NCBI RefSeq assembly: GCF_051860475.1
Contig: NZ_JBHYDW010000039.1
Location: 1-29,303 of the forward strand
Direction: 5' to 3'
DNA length: 29,303 nt
Source: Elioraea sp051860475
GTDB lineage: Bacteria; Pseudomonadota; Alphaproteobacteria; Acetobacterales; Acetobacteraceae
The translations under genes were made by a program, and so were the position numbers. Shown here piece by piece: positions 9,942 through 16,778 of this stretch; the first letter of the stretch is position 1; the number at the start of each line of letters is the position of its first letter. The notes beneath the pieces are model-generated. The model was not told where the DNA came from, searched no databases, and saw only the letters and a list, made by a program, of their open reading frames with translations.

Positions 9942-10017
9942 TGGCGTCCCGTAGGGGATTCGAACCCCTGTTGCCGCCGTGAGAGGGCGGTGTCCTAGGC
10001 CTCTAGACGAACGGGAC
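9942..10017 (-). tRNA. tRNA-Glu (anticodon CTC)
   Basis: A 76-base cloverleaf is read on the minus strand. The acceptor stem is GTCCCGT with ACGGGAC. The D arm is CGTCTAGAGGCCTAGGACA. The anticodon stem CCGCC/GGCGG surrounds loop CTCTCAC, giving anticodon CTC, which reads GAG. The T arm is AGGGG-TTCGAAT-CCCCT and the gene encodes GCCA. It is the first gene of the tRNA pair and lies just downstream of a recognisable promoter. Confidence 0.94.
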
Positions 10018-10030
10018 GGCGCCGCCCGGG

Positions 10031-10059
10031 GACATACAGTCCCATCCGCTGCGGATCAA
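10031..10059 (-). promoter_or_regulatory. Promoter of the tRNA-Glu/tRNA-Gln operon
   Basis: On the minus strand TTGATC (10059-10054) is followed by a 17-base spacer and TATGTC (10036-10031). Transcription would begin near 10024, about seven bases before the mature tRNA-Glu. The bases after the -10 box are all G/C (cccgggcggcgcc), the kind of discriminator seen in stringently controlled stable-RNA promoters. The tRNA-Pro promoter in this window has a matching -10 (GATGTC). Confidence 0.6.
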
Positions 10060-10127
10060 GCCGCTTCGGCGTCGAGGCCGAGGCACGCCGCACGCAAGGG
10101 CGCGGAGGCGGGCACGGCGAGGCTTTG

Positions 10128-10170
10128 TTGACACTCGCGCGCGGCCATGATATTGATTGAACGTTCGGTC
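10128..10170 (+). promoter_or_regulatory. TetR promoter with overlapping operator-like palindrome
   Basis: TTGACA (10128-10133) is a perfect -35 box. A weak -10 lies in gatattga (10149-10156). The palindrome GATTGAAC|GTTCGGTC (10155-10170) has half-sites matching at six of eight positions and a central GAACGTTC. Such GAC(C/T)GAACGTTC sites are common operators for TetR-type repressors. It covers the likely start of transcription just before the tetR ATG, which would allow autorepression. Confidence 0.55.
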
Positions 10171-10179
10171 GAGAAAAAC

Positions 10180-10770
10180 ATGACCCCCCGCCGCTACCGC
10201 GCCGACCGCCGCGCCCAGACCACCGACGCCACACGACGGCGCATCGTCGAGGCGACCGCCGCACTGCACGCCGAGCAGGGCATCGCGGCGACCTCGATGA
10301 AGCAGATCGCCGCCCGTGCGGGCGTCGGCGTCGGCACCGTCTATCACCACTTCCCGAGCTACGACGACGCGATCCTCGCCTGCGGCCAGCACACGCTCGA
10401 CACCGCGCCGCCACCGGGTCCGGAGATCTTCGACGGCGCGCGCACCGTGCCTGAGCGCCTCCGCTGCCTCGCCCGCGCGGTGTTCGCCTGGTATGCGCGC
10501 GTCGCCGCCTTCGAACGCGTCCGCTGCGACCAGCACCTGCTGCCGGTGCTGCACCGCTTCGTCGCCGAAGAGGAGCAACGCCGCCTTGCGCTCGCCCGCG
10601 AGGCGCTGCGCCCTGCCCGCATGACCGAGGATCGCGCGGCCGTGGCCGCCGCGCTGCTCGACGTCGCTGTGCTCCGCGCGCTCGCCCGCGCGGGCTTCAC
10701 CACCGAGGACGCCGCCGACGAGGTCGCGCGCGTCATCGCCGCCGCGCTGCCGGGCGCACCCTTCCGCTGA
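10180..10770 (+). CDS. TetR/AcrR family transcriptional regulator
   Basis: This 196-residue protein has an N-terminal TetR DNA-binding domain. The helix-turn-helix covers about residues 39-58, with 'TSMKQIAARAGVGVGTVYHHF' split over the two helices, followed by the usual aromatic cap. The C-terminal ligand domain is Ala/Arg-rich and not recognisable by family. The frame opens at an ATG at 10147, but that codon lies inside the promoter and upstream of the palindrome at 10155-10170, so the ATG at 10180 (MTPRRYRADR) is taken as the start. The Shine-Dalgarno there is weak (gag at 10171). The metallo-hydrolase gene follows 36 bases later on the same strand and is the probable regulated target, together with tetR itself. 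Confidence 0.9.
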   Translation: MTPRRYRADRRAQTTDATRRRIVEATAALHAEQGIAATSMKQIAARAGVGVGTVYHHFPSYDDAILACGQHTLDTAPPPGPEIFDGARTVPERLRCLARAVFAWYARVAAFERVRCDQHLLPVLHRFVAEEEQRRLALAREALRPARMTEDRAAVAAALLDVAVLRALARAGFTTEDAADEVARVIAAALPGAPFR

Positions 10771-10806
10771 CCCGAACCCGCCGGCACGCGCCGGCAAGGA
10801 GACGCC

Positions 10807-11535
10807 ATGGATCCCCGCGTCGCCGAGATCGCCGACGGCATCTACCGGATCTCGATCTACGTGCCCGAGATCGCCCCGCCGGCGGGCTTCACCTTCAACC
10901 AGTTCCTCGTGCTGGGCGACGAGCCGCTGCTGTTCCACACCGGCTTCCGGCGGATGTTCCCGCTCGCGCGCGCGGCACTCGCGCGCATCATCCCGCCCGA
11001 GCGGCTGCGCTGGATCACCTTCGGGCACTACGAGTCGGATGAATGCGGCGCCCTCAACGAGTGGCTCGCGATCGCGCCTGAGGCGCAGGCGGCGCATGGC
11101 CAGACCGGCGTGATGGTGTCGCTGAACGACCTCGCCGATCGGTCCCCGCGCATGTTGGCGGACGGCGAGACACTCGACATCGGCGGGCGTCGTCTGCGCT
11201 GGATCGACACGCCGCACATTCCGCACGGCTGGGACGCCGGCGTGCTCTTCGACGAGCGCACCGCCACGCTCCTCTGCGGCGATCTGTTCGCCCATGTTGG
11301 CGACGGCCCCGCGGTGACGGACGGCGACGTGGTCGGCCCCGCGATCGCGGCGGAGGAGATGTTCCGCGCCTCCAGCCTCAATCCGGGCATGGGCGCGACG
11401 ATCCGCCGCCTCGCCGGGCTCGCGCCGCGTCGGCTCGCGATCATGCACGGCTCGTCCTTTGCCGGCGACTGCGCGGCCGCGCTCGGCGCGCTCGCCGAGG
11501 ACTACGATCGCCGCGTGCGCGCGGCGTCCGCGTAG
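10807..11535 (+). CDS. MBL-fold metallo-hydrolase, ODP (oxygen-binding di-iron) type
   Basis: This 242-residue protein has the metallo-beta-lactamase fold. Its metal-ligand pattern is that of flavodiiron/ODP proteins rather than hydrolases: H74-x-E76-x-D78 (FGHYESDE), a histidine at 137 or 140 (TPHIPHGWD), D159 (LLCGDLF) and H214 (IMHGSS). In that family the glutamate replaces the second histidine of HxHxDH and a di-iron site reduces or senses O2 or NO. The residue after D78 is E rather than the usual H. There is no flavodoxin or rubredoxin domain, so any electron donor is separate. A good AAGGAG lies before the ATG. It follows tetR, possibly as an operon, and its end is six bases from the convergent cytochrome P460 gene. 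A role in O2/NO sensing or detoxification is inference. Confidence 0.85.
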   Translation: MDPRVAEIADGIYRISIYVPEIAPPAGFTFNQFLVLGDEPLLFHTGFRRMFPLARAALARIIPPERLRWITFGHYESDECGALNEWLAIAPEAQAAHGQTGVMVSLNDLADRSPRMLADGETLDIGGRRLRWIDTPHIPHGWDAGVLFDERTATLLCGDLFAHVGDGPAVTDGDVVGPAIAAEEMFRASSLNPGMGATIRRLAGLAPRRLAIMHGSSFAGDCAAALGALAEDYDRRVRAASA

Positions 11536-11541
11536 CGGGCC

Positions 11542-12063
11542 TCAGCGGCGCTTCTGTACGTAGTCCCAGAAGTCGAAGGCGAAGTCCTGCGCGGGGCGCG
11601 CCTGGAGGTGGCAGGTGAAGCACGCCTCGACCGAGGCCGGATTGCGGCGGCCGTCACCCATGAAGCGGGCGTATTCCCACTCGCCGTTGCGCTTCTCCGG
11701 CCCGTAGCGCTCCTTCTGCTGCGCGGCGACCGCGATCCAGCCAGGCACCGGGATGAACCGGCCGCCGTGATCCACCAGCAGAGTGCCCTGCGCGTCAACC
11801 CGTGCGCGCGTGTCGGCCATGATGATCACCGTGCCGTAGGGCAGCGGCTCGCCGGGCTTCGCTGCCTCGTACGCCTCGGGGTTGACGTAGAGATGGCGGA
11901 TGATCTTGCGCTCCGCCTTGTCGACGGTGGCGAAGCGGATGAACCGCGACTCCCAGTCGGTCGGCAGCGTGATGTTCTGCGGCCCGGGTGTGTAGGTCTG
12001 GGCGAGTGCCAGCGTCGCGAGTCCCGCAAGACCCGCAGCGGCAGCGAGCAGGCGACACGACAT
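11542..12063 (-). CDS. Cytochrome P460 family protein
   Basis: This 173-residue periplasmic protein has a signal peptide (MSCRLLAAAAGLAGLATLALA, cut near residue 21-22) and one c-type heme site, C148-F-T-C151-H152. The middle part fits the cytochrome P460 domain: WESRFIRFATVDKAERKIIRHLYVNPEA, YGTVIIMADTRA, and then a conserved WEYARF before the heme site. Family members bind a heme that can be cross-linked to the protein and take part in hydroxylamine or NO oxidation. Many homologues in non-nitrifiers have no known role. The frame also has an upstream GTG (12078), but the ATG at 12063 has GAGGAGAA six bases before it. It lies 63 bases after the threonine aldolase stop on the same strand, and may be co-transcribed with it. 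Confidence 0.85.
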   Translation of the reverse strand: MSCRLLAAAAGLAGLATLALAQTYTPGPQNITLPTDWESRFIRFATVDKAERKIIRHLYVNPEAYEAAKPGEPLPYGTVIIMADTRARVDAQGTLLVDHGGRFIPVPGWIAVAAQQKERYGPEKRNGEWEYARFMGDGRRNPASVEACFTCHLQARPAQDFAFDFWDYVQKRR

Positions 12064-12126
12064 GGCGCTTCTCCTCACCCGGCGGCAGGAGTGAACGCCC
12101 GGCGGCCACCTCGGCGCAAGAGGATG

Positions 12127-13182
12127 TCAGGCGGCCGCGGCGGTCGCGCGGCCGGCCGCGGCCAGGAACGCCTCGACATCCTCTGCGCGCGTGTTCCAGG
12201 CAGTGACGAAGCGCACCAGGTTCGGATCCTCGGGGCGGGCGCGCACCGGGAAGCCCCCGGCCGCCAGCCCGGTGCGGATACCCTCCGGCATGTGCACGAA
12301 CACCTCGTTGATCTCGGTCGGGTGGATCAGCCGCACGCCGGGCAGCGCGGCAAGCCCCGCCGATAGCCGGCCCGCCGTCGCATTCGCGTGCCCGGCGTTA
12401 TGGGCGGCGACGCCGGTCTCGACCATCGCCAGCAGCTGCGCCGAGAGATAGCGCATCTTGCTGAACACCTGCCCCGCGCGCAGCCGGCGCTGCCCCATGA
12501 AGCGGTTCAGCCGCTCGGCATGCGGCGAGGCGCGGAAGATCACCACCGCATCGGCGCACATCGCGCCGTTCTTGGTGGCACCATAGCTCAGGATATCGAC
12601 ACCGGCGCGCCAGGACAGCGCGGCCGGCGAGCAGCCGAGGCGCGCGCGCGCATTCTCGAAGCGCGCGCCGTCCATGTGCAGCACCAGCCCGCGCGCATGA
12701 CAGATCGCCGCGATCGCGGCGATCTCGTCGAGCGCATAAACCGTTCCGGCCTCCGTCCCTTGCGTGATCGTGATGACGGTGGGCGGGGCCGATTGCAGCC
12801 GGTCAGGTGGCAGGGCGGCGAGCAGCCGCTCGATCGCCGCCGGATCGAGCCGGCCATGCGCGCCGTCGAGGGTGATCAGCTTGCCGCCGCCGGAGAAGAA
12901 CTCGGGCGCCCCCGACTCGCTGGTGTTCACATGCGCGTTCACGTGACAGAGCGCCGCACCCGGCGGCGGCATGGCGGCGGCGAGCGAGAGCGCATTGGCG
13001 GCGATCCCGGTCGCCACGGGATGCCCATGCACTGTAGCCTCGAAATAGCTGCCGAACGCGTCGTCGAGCCGTGCCGTCACCTCGTCTGCGCCGTAGGGGG
13101 CGGCGTCCCCCTCGTTCACCGCGAGGATCGCGGCGATCACCTGCGGGCACACGGCGGTCACGTTGTCGCTGCGGAACAGCAT
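12127..13182 (-). CDS. ltaE: Low-specificity L-threonine aldolase (beta-eliminating lyase family)
   Basis: This 351-residue cytoplasmic PLP enzyme would split L-threonine or L-allo-threonine to glycine and acetaldehyde. Visible marks are the N-terminal FRSDNVTAVCP, the 'ALDEIAAIAAICHARGLVLHMDGARFENA' region with the aspartate that pairs with the PLP nitrogen (D171), and the Schiff-base lysine K204 in SYGATKNGAMC. The arginine-bearing 'KMRYLSAQLLA' stretch follows. Length is typical (330-360 aa). GGGAGTGAG lies just before the ATG. The amidohydrolase gene ends 107 bases upstream on the same strand, with an inverted repeat between them, so the two may be separate transcripts. A related beta-eliminating lyase with another amino-acid substrate cannot be ruled out. 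Confidence 0.88.
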   Translation of the reverse strand: MLFRSDNVTAVCPQVIAAILAVNEGDAAPYGADEVTARLDDAFGSYFEATVHGHPVATGIAANALSLAAAMPPPGAALCHVNAHVNTSESGAPEFFSGGGKLITLDGAHGRLDPAAIERLLAALPPDRLQSAPPTVITITQGTEAGTVYALDEIAAIAAICHARGLVLHMDGARFENARARLGCSPAALSWRAGVDILSYGATKNGAMCADAVVIFRASPHAERLNRFMGQRRLRAGQVFSKMRYLSAQLLAMVETGVAAHNAGHANATAGRLSAGLAALPGVRLIHPTEINEVFVHMPEGIRTGLAAGGFPVRARPEDPNLVRFVTAWNTRAEDVEAFLAAAGRATAAAA

Positions 13183-13224
13183 CGCTCACTCCCGTCTTGT
13201 GCCGCGCCGGGCACGCCAGTCAGG

Positions 13225-13252
13225 TCACACTAGGCGCAGCGGTGGAGTGTGA
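13225..13252. repeat. Inverted repeat tcacact ... agtgtga
   Basis: A perfect 7-base inverted repeat (13225-13231 and 13246-13252) is separated by 14 bases, in the 107-base gap between the amidohydrolase gene and the threonine aldolase gene. There is no T-run on the minus strand, so it is a weak terminator candidate. It could be an operator for ltaE. Confidence 0.4.
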
Positions 13253-13289
13253 TCCAGGGCCTGCGCCTCGCCTGCACAGAGGCTGCGGG

Positions 13290-13922
13290 TCAGGGCGCGT
13301 TCTGGCGGTGCCAGTCGTCCAGATAGCCGAGGACGGTGCTCAGGTCGCTCACGTCAACGTAGCGCCGGCCGATGTCGCGCAGATTGTCGCGGTGCGGCTG
13401 CTCCTCGATGTCGCCGACGCAGTCCTCCGGCACGATGGTGCGGTAGCGGTGGCTGAAGCTGTCCACCGCCGAGGCGCGGATGCAGCCCGAGGTGTTGCAG
13501 CCGGTGACGATCACCGTGTCCACGCGCTCCTTGGTGAAGTAGTCGGCCACACCGGTGTTGAAGAAGATCGACGGCGCCTTCTTGCACACGGTCAGGTCAT
13601 AGCCCGGATCGTGGATGCGCGGATCGAGGGCCGAGCTCGGGTGGTCGTGCAGGAAGGTCTCGCGCACGGCGGTGATCTTCCAGTACGGCATCTCGCGCGC
13701 GTTCATGTAGGCGGTGTTGCAGTTGGCCACCGGCACGCCGTAGCGACGCGCGACCGCCAGCAGCCTTGCCGTGTTCTCGACCGCGCGCAACACGAGCGGT
13801 GCGCCGCCGAGCGGATAGGCCGGGTCGGTGAAGGCGGTCTGGAAGTCAACCACGACGATGCCCGGCTTGCGGCCGAACCCGACCGGGATCTCGCCGTAGC
13901 TGCGCTTCGCGTAGTCGTCCAT
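13290..13922 (-). CDS. Isochorismatase-fold cysteine amidohydrolase (N-carbamoylsarcosine / maleamate amidase-like)
   Basis: This 210-residue cytoplasmic hydrolase has the family's triad: D26 in VVVDFQ, K114 in CKKAPS.F, and nucleophile C147 in GCNTSGCIRAS. The wording TSGCIRASAVD matches the branch with N-carbamoylsarcosine and maleamate amidohydrolases better than nicotinamidase. It would hydrolyse a small amide or ureido compound. Two ATGs overlap in ATGATG at 13925-13920; the second (13922) has AAGGAG five bases before it, the first only two. The JAMM peptidase stop overlaps this start (TGATG), so the genes are translationally coupled. The substrate cannot be named. No hydantoin, creatinine or nicotinate pathway gene is visible near it. 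Confidence 0.88.
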   Translation of the reverse strand: MDDYAKRSYGEIPVGFGRKPGIVVVDFQTAFTDPAYPLGGAPLVLRAVENTARLLAVARRYGVPVANCNTAYMNAREMPYWKITAVRETFLHDHPSSALDPRIHDPGYDLTVCKKAPSIFFNTGVADYFTKERVDTVIVTGCNTSGCIRASAVDSFSHRYRTIVPEDCVGDIEEQPHRDNLRDIGRRYVDVSDLSTVLGYLDDWHRQNAP

Positions 13923-14365
13923 CATGGCTCCTTGTCGTGCAGCCGCGCGTGGTCATCGATGCGGGGCCGGCGCAGAACGGCGGGGGCAAACCCGGCCCCA
14001 CCGCCGAGCGCCCGCCACGCGGCCGTTTCCTCGCCCGATGTGATCAGCCAGGCAAGCCCTGCCTCCCAGGCGCCCTCGACGTCGCGGGCGGAGGGCGTGG
14101 GCGCGCCCGCCGGGTGGCTGTGCCAGACGCCGACCACCGCCTCGGCCGTGCCGCGCAGCCGCCGTTGCAGCGCGAGCTGGAGCGCGGTGTCGATCTCGAA
14201 CGCATCCTCGGCCGCGGCGAGGTTGCGGCTCGGCGCGAGGCCCGTGACCGCCACGCCGTCCGCGGCCGCGCGCCCGACCAGCAGCCCGCACGCCTCGCGC
14301 GGCATCGCGGCGGCGGCGAGCCGGGGCAGGGCGCGCAGCAGATCGTCCGGCACGGTGACGATCAC
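13922..14365 (-). CDS. JAMM/MPN+ (M67 family) metallopeptidase
   Basis: This small 147-residue protein carries a complete JAMM zinc site: E24 (REACGLL), H82 and H84 (WHSHP), S92 and D95 (SARD), in the order E...HxHx(7)SxxD. Prokaryotic JAMM proteins cleave ubiquitin-like or sulfur-carrier proteins at their C-terminus, often in cysteine or cofactor synthesis. No ThiS, MoaD or CysO-like gene is near here. The start is a GTG at 14365 overlapping the DUF6476 stop as GTGA, with GGGAG before it. Other in-frame starts upstream would run deep into the neighbouring gene. The peptidase end overlaps the amidohydrolase start. Function in the cell is unknown. Confidence 0.85.
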   Translation of the reverse strand: MIVTVPDDLLRALPRLAAAAMPREACGLLVGRAAADGVAVTGLAPSRNLAAAEDAFEIDTALQLALQRRLRGTAEAVVGVWHSHPAGAPTPSARDVEGAWEAGLAWLITSGEETAAWRALGGGAGFAPAVLRRPRIDDHARLHDKEP

Positions 14366-14640
14366 GGTGCTCCCGGCACCAGCCGGCCGAGCACGCGATG
14401 CGTCGCCGGATCGACGATCACGATCCGGTCCTCGGCGCCGCCGCCGGTCACGTGGACGGCCAGCCGGTCGCCCGCGGCGGCGATGCCGAGGATGCGGCTG
14501 CCGGCGGGCTCGCCCAGTCCGGCGATCGAGGGCGGGGCGGGGCGGTTGCCGAGACGGTTGGCAATCGTCATCGCAAGCACCACCGTGCCGGCCACGATCA
14601 GCACGCCCATGATGATCACCGCCGCCTTCAGCACCCGCAT
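14362..14640 (-). CDS. DUF6476-type small membrane protein
   Basis: This 92-residue protein has one N-terminal membrane helix (VLKAAVIIMGVLIVAGTVVLAMTIA) followed by a periplasmic domain. That domain contains 'ILGIAAAGDRLAVHVTGG', 'EDRIVIVDPATHRVLGRL' and a short tail. The pattern matches the small alphaproteobacterial family DUF6476, which has no assigned function. The ATG at 14640 (MRVLKA) is chosen; an ATG at 14655 would add MDGSG. Neither has a clear ribosome binding site. The gene is divergent from rluD, with the two start codons only 13 bases apart, and its stop overlaps the JAMM peptidase start. Confidence 0.75.
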   Translation of the reverse strand: MRVLKAAVIIMGVLIVAGTVVLAMTIANRLGNRPAPPSIAGLGEPAGSRILGIAAAGDRLAVHVTGGGAEDRIVIVDPATHRVLGRLVPGAP

Positions 14641-14653
14641 GCCCGACCCGTCC

Positions 14654-15637
14654 ATGACCCCCGACCAAGCTGCCACCGTCCGCGCGATGGTGGCGGATCG
14701 CGCCGCCGCCGGCCAGCGGCTCGACCGCTGGCTTGCCTTGGTGTTCCCGGAGCTCTCGCGCTCGCGCGTCAAGGCGCTGATCGAGGCCGGGCAGGCGAGC
14801 CGCGACTTCACGGTGACGCGCGATCCTTCCGAGCCGGTGCGCGCCGGCGCGACCTACCGGCTGGGCGTGCCCGCGCCGGCGCCGGCCGCGCCAGCGGGGC
14901 AGGCGATCCCGCTCACGGTGCTGTACGAGGACGCCGAGCTGATCGTGATCGACAAGCCGGCGGGGCTGGTGGTGCACCCAGCCCCCGGCAACCCCGAGGG
15001 CACGCTCGTGAACGCGCTGATCGCCCATTGCGGCGACAGCCTTAAGGGGATCGGCGGCGAGGCCCGGCCCGGCATCGTCCACCGGCTCGACAAGGATACC
15101 TCGGGCGTGATGGTGGCGGCCAAGACCGAGCGCGCGCACCACGCGCTGTCCGCAGCCTTCGCGCGGCGGGACCTGGAGCGCGCGTATCTCGCGCTGGTCT
15201 GGGGCGTGCCCGCCAGCGCCGAGGGGCGAATCGAGGCACCGATCGGCCGCCACCCGGTGGACCGCAAGCGCATGGCGGTGATGCCGCGCGGCAAGCCCGC
15301 GGCGACCCGGTACCGTGTCCTGCGCGCCTTCGGCACGGCGGCGGCGCTGCTGGAGTGCCGGCTCGAGACCGGGCGGACGCATCAGATCCGGGTGCATCTC
15401 GCCCACCTCGGCCACCCGCTGGTGGGCGACCCGGCCTATCTCCGCCGCCTGCCCGCGGCGGCGCGCGCGCTGGACCCGACGCGGCGGGCCGAGCTGACCG
15501 GCTTTCCGCGCCAGGCGCTGCACGCCACGAGCCTCGGCTTCGCCCACCCCGTAACCGGGGCGGCACTGCGCTTCGAATCCCCCCTGCCGGCGGACATCGC
15601 CGGCCTGATCGACCGGCTGGCCGATCAGCCGCCGTGA
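14654..15637 (+). CDS. rluD: 23S rRNA pseudouridine synthase, RluD/RluA family
   Basis: This 327-residue cytoplasmic RNA-modifying enzyme has an N-terminal S4-like RNA-binding domain (about residues 20-75, QRLDRWLA...SRSRVKALIEAGQ). The catalytic domain follows, with HRLDKDTSG at 143-151; D146 is the nucleophile. Later it carries the family's GRTHQIRVHLAHLGHPLVGD block. RluD makes pseudouridines at positions 1911, 1915 and 1917 of 23S rRNA helix 69 in E. coli; this member is RluA-family and RluD is the best match by domain layout. Possible starts are ATGs at 14639, 14654 and 14687. The middle one gives the usual short leader before AAGQRLDR. rpoH follows on the same strand after 225 bases, as in many alphaproteobacteria. 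Confidence 0.9.
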   Translation: MTPDQAATVRAMVADRAAAGQRLDRWLALVFPELSRSRVKALIEAGQASRDFTVTRDPSEPVRAGATYRLGVPAPAPAAPAGQAIPLTVLYEDAELIVIDKPAGLVVHPAPGNPEGTLVNALIAHCGDSLKGIGGEARPGIVHRLDKDTSGVMVAAKTERAHHALSAAFARRDLERAYLALVWGVPASAEGRIEAPIGRHPVDRKRMAVMPRGKPAATRYRVLRAFGTAAALLECRLETGRTHQIRVHLAHLGHPLVGDPAYLRRLPAAARALDPTRRAELTGFPRQALHATSLGFAHPVTGAALRFESPLPADIAGLIDRLADQPP

Positions 15638-15709
15638 TGATCCAAATCAGGACCGCGTGGGTCCGGTTGCTTGCGGAGCGTGCCCGAGTTGGGGCAGCAT
15701 AAATGCGTT

Positions 15710-15747
15710 GGCACTTGGTGGGGGAGAGTGCCATCACGCCCGCGTGA
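15710..15747. repeat. Two small inverted repeats upstream of rpoH
   Basis: In the 225-base gap before rpoH there are two adjacent palindromes: GGCACT (15710-15715) with AGTGCC (15727-15732), and TCACG (15734-15738) with CGTGA (15743-15747). Both are perfect. The second sits two bases after the first. They could be regulator sites or form RNA stems in the rpoH leader. No heat-shock or vegetative promoter could be placed with confidence in this gap. Confidence 0.35.
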
Positions 15748-15862
15748 CGGTCCTGTCGCCGGTTCGTGACCACCCGGGGAACCGGGCCGTGACAGAGTGC
15801 GGAGTGTCCATTCCCCCATCGGCGCGCCGGCGCCCGGCGTCCGTCCGAGCAGAGAGAGGTCC

Positions 15863-16750
15863 ATGACAGCGTCCTACGCGATCCCTGTGGCTCCGGAAGG
15901 CAACCTGACCCGGTATCTGCAGGAGATCCGCAAATTCCCGATGCTGGCCCCCGAGGAGGAGACCGCGCTCGCGCGTCGTTGGCGCGACGAGGGTGACCTC
16001 GCGGCGGCGCACAAGCTCGTCACCAGCCATCTGCGCCTGGTCGCGAAGATCGCGATGGGCTACCGCGGCTACGGCCTGCCAGTGGGCGAACTGATCTCCG
16101 AGGGCAATGTCGGCATGATGCAGGCGGTGAAGCGGTTCGATCCGGATCGCGGCTTCCGCCTCGCAACCTACGCCATGTGGTGGATCCGCGCCGCCATCCA
16201 GGAATACATCCTGCATTCCTGGTCGCTGGTGAAGATGGGGACCACGGCAGCGCAGAAGAAGTTGTTCTTCAACCTGCGACGGCTCAAGGGCCAGATGCAG
16301 GCGATCGAGGACGGCGACCTCAAGCCCGAGCAGGTCGCCAAGATCGCGCGTGCGCTCGACGTGCCCGAGCAGGACGTGATCTCGATGAACCGTCGGCTCG
16401 CTGCCCCCGACCACAGTCTGAACGCGCCCGTGCGCGCAGAGAGCGAGGGCGAGTGGCAGGACTGGCTGGTCGACGACAGCGAGTCCCAGGAGGAGACGCT
16501 CGCCGAGGCCGAGGACATGGGCCAGCGCAAGGCGCTGCTCGACAAGGCGCTCGGCACGCTGAACGAGCGCGAGCGGCACATCTTCATCGAGCGCCGGCTG
16601 AAGGACGAGCCGACCACGCTCGAGGACCTCTCGCAGCAATACGGCATCAGCCGCGAGCGGGTGCGCCAGATCGAGGTGCGCGCCTTCGAGAAGGTCCAGA
16701 AGAGCATGAAGGCGCAGATCGCCGAGCGCCGCGCCGGCGCGCCCGCCTGA
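15863..16750 (+). CDS. rpoH: RNA polymerase sigma-32 factor
   Basis: This 295-residue heat-shock sigma factor has the diagnostic RpoH box QKKLFFNLR at residues 131-139. Region 1.2-2 is seen in NLTRYLQEIRKFPML, then region 2 in HLRLVAKIAMGYRGYGLPVGELISEGNVGMMQAVKRFDP and the DNA-melting ATYAMWWIRAAIQEYI. Region 4.2 contains the helix-turn-helix TLEDLSQQYGISRERVRQIE near the C-terminus. RpoH directs RNA polymerase to chaperone and protease genes. AGAGAGG lies six bases or so before the ATG. Length is typical. The convergent membrane-protein gene ends 28 bases later. Many alphaproteobacteria have more than one rpoH; the window does not show whether this genome does. Confidence 0.96.
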   Translation: MTASYAIPVAPEGNLTRYLQEIRKFPMLAPEEETALARRWRDEGDLAAAHKLVTSHLRLVAKIAMGYRGYGLPVGELISEGNVGMMQAVKRFDPDRGFRLATYAMWWIRAAIQEYILHSWSLVKMGTTAAQKKLFFNLRRLKGQMQAIEDGDLKPEQVAKIARALDVPEQDVISMNRRLAAPDHSLNAPVRAESEGEWQDWLVDDSESQEETLAEAEDMGQRKALLDKALGTLNERERHIFIERRLKDEPTTLEDLSQQYGISRERVRQIEVRAFEKVQKSMKAQIAERRAGAPA

Positions 16751-16778
16751 CCCACCGGGACGGGCCCGGCGCGTCGAC

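Noticed and set aside
9604..9982. Short plus-strand frames containing GPGFEPRLPGSEPGVLPLN and DLDSNQGCPGQSREFYR
   Set aside because: These are the antisense of the tRNA-Gln and tRNA-Glu genes, the usual false 'GFEP' proteins.
13922..15547. A long minus-strand frame covering rluD as an extended JAMM protein
   Set aside because: The GTGA overlap at 14365 and the JAMM domain limits mark the true start. The extension is antisense to rluD.
15660..15735. A sigma-54-like TGGCAC at 15709-15714 upstream of rpoH
   Set aside because: The matching TTGC(A/T) block at the right distance is absent (GGGG instead).
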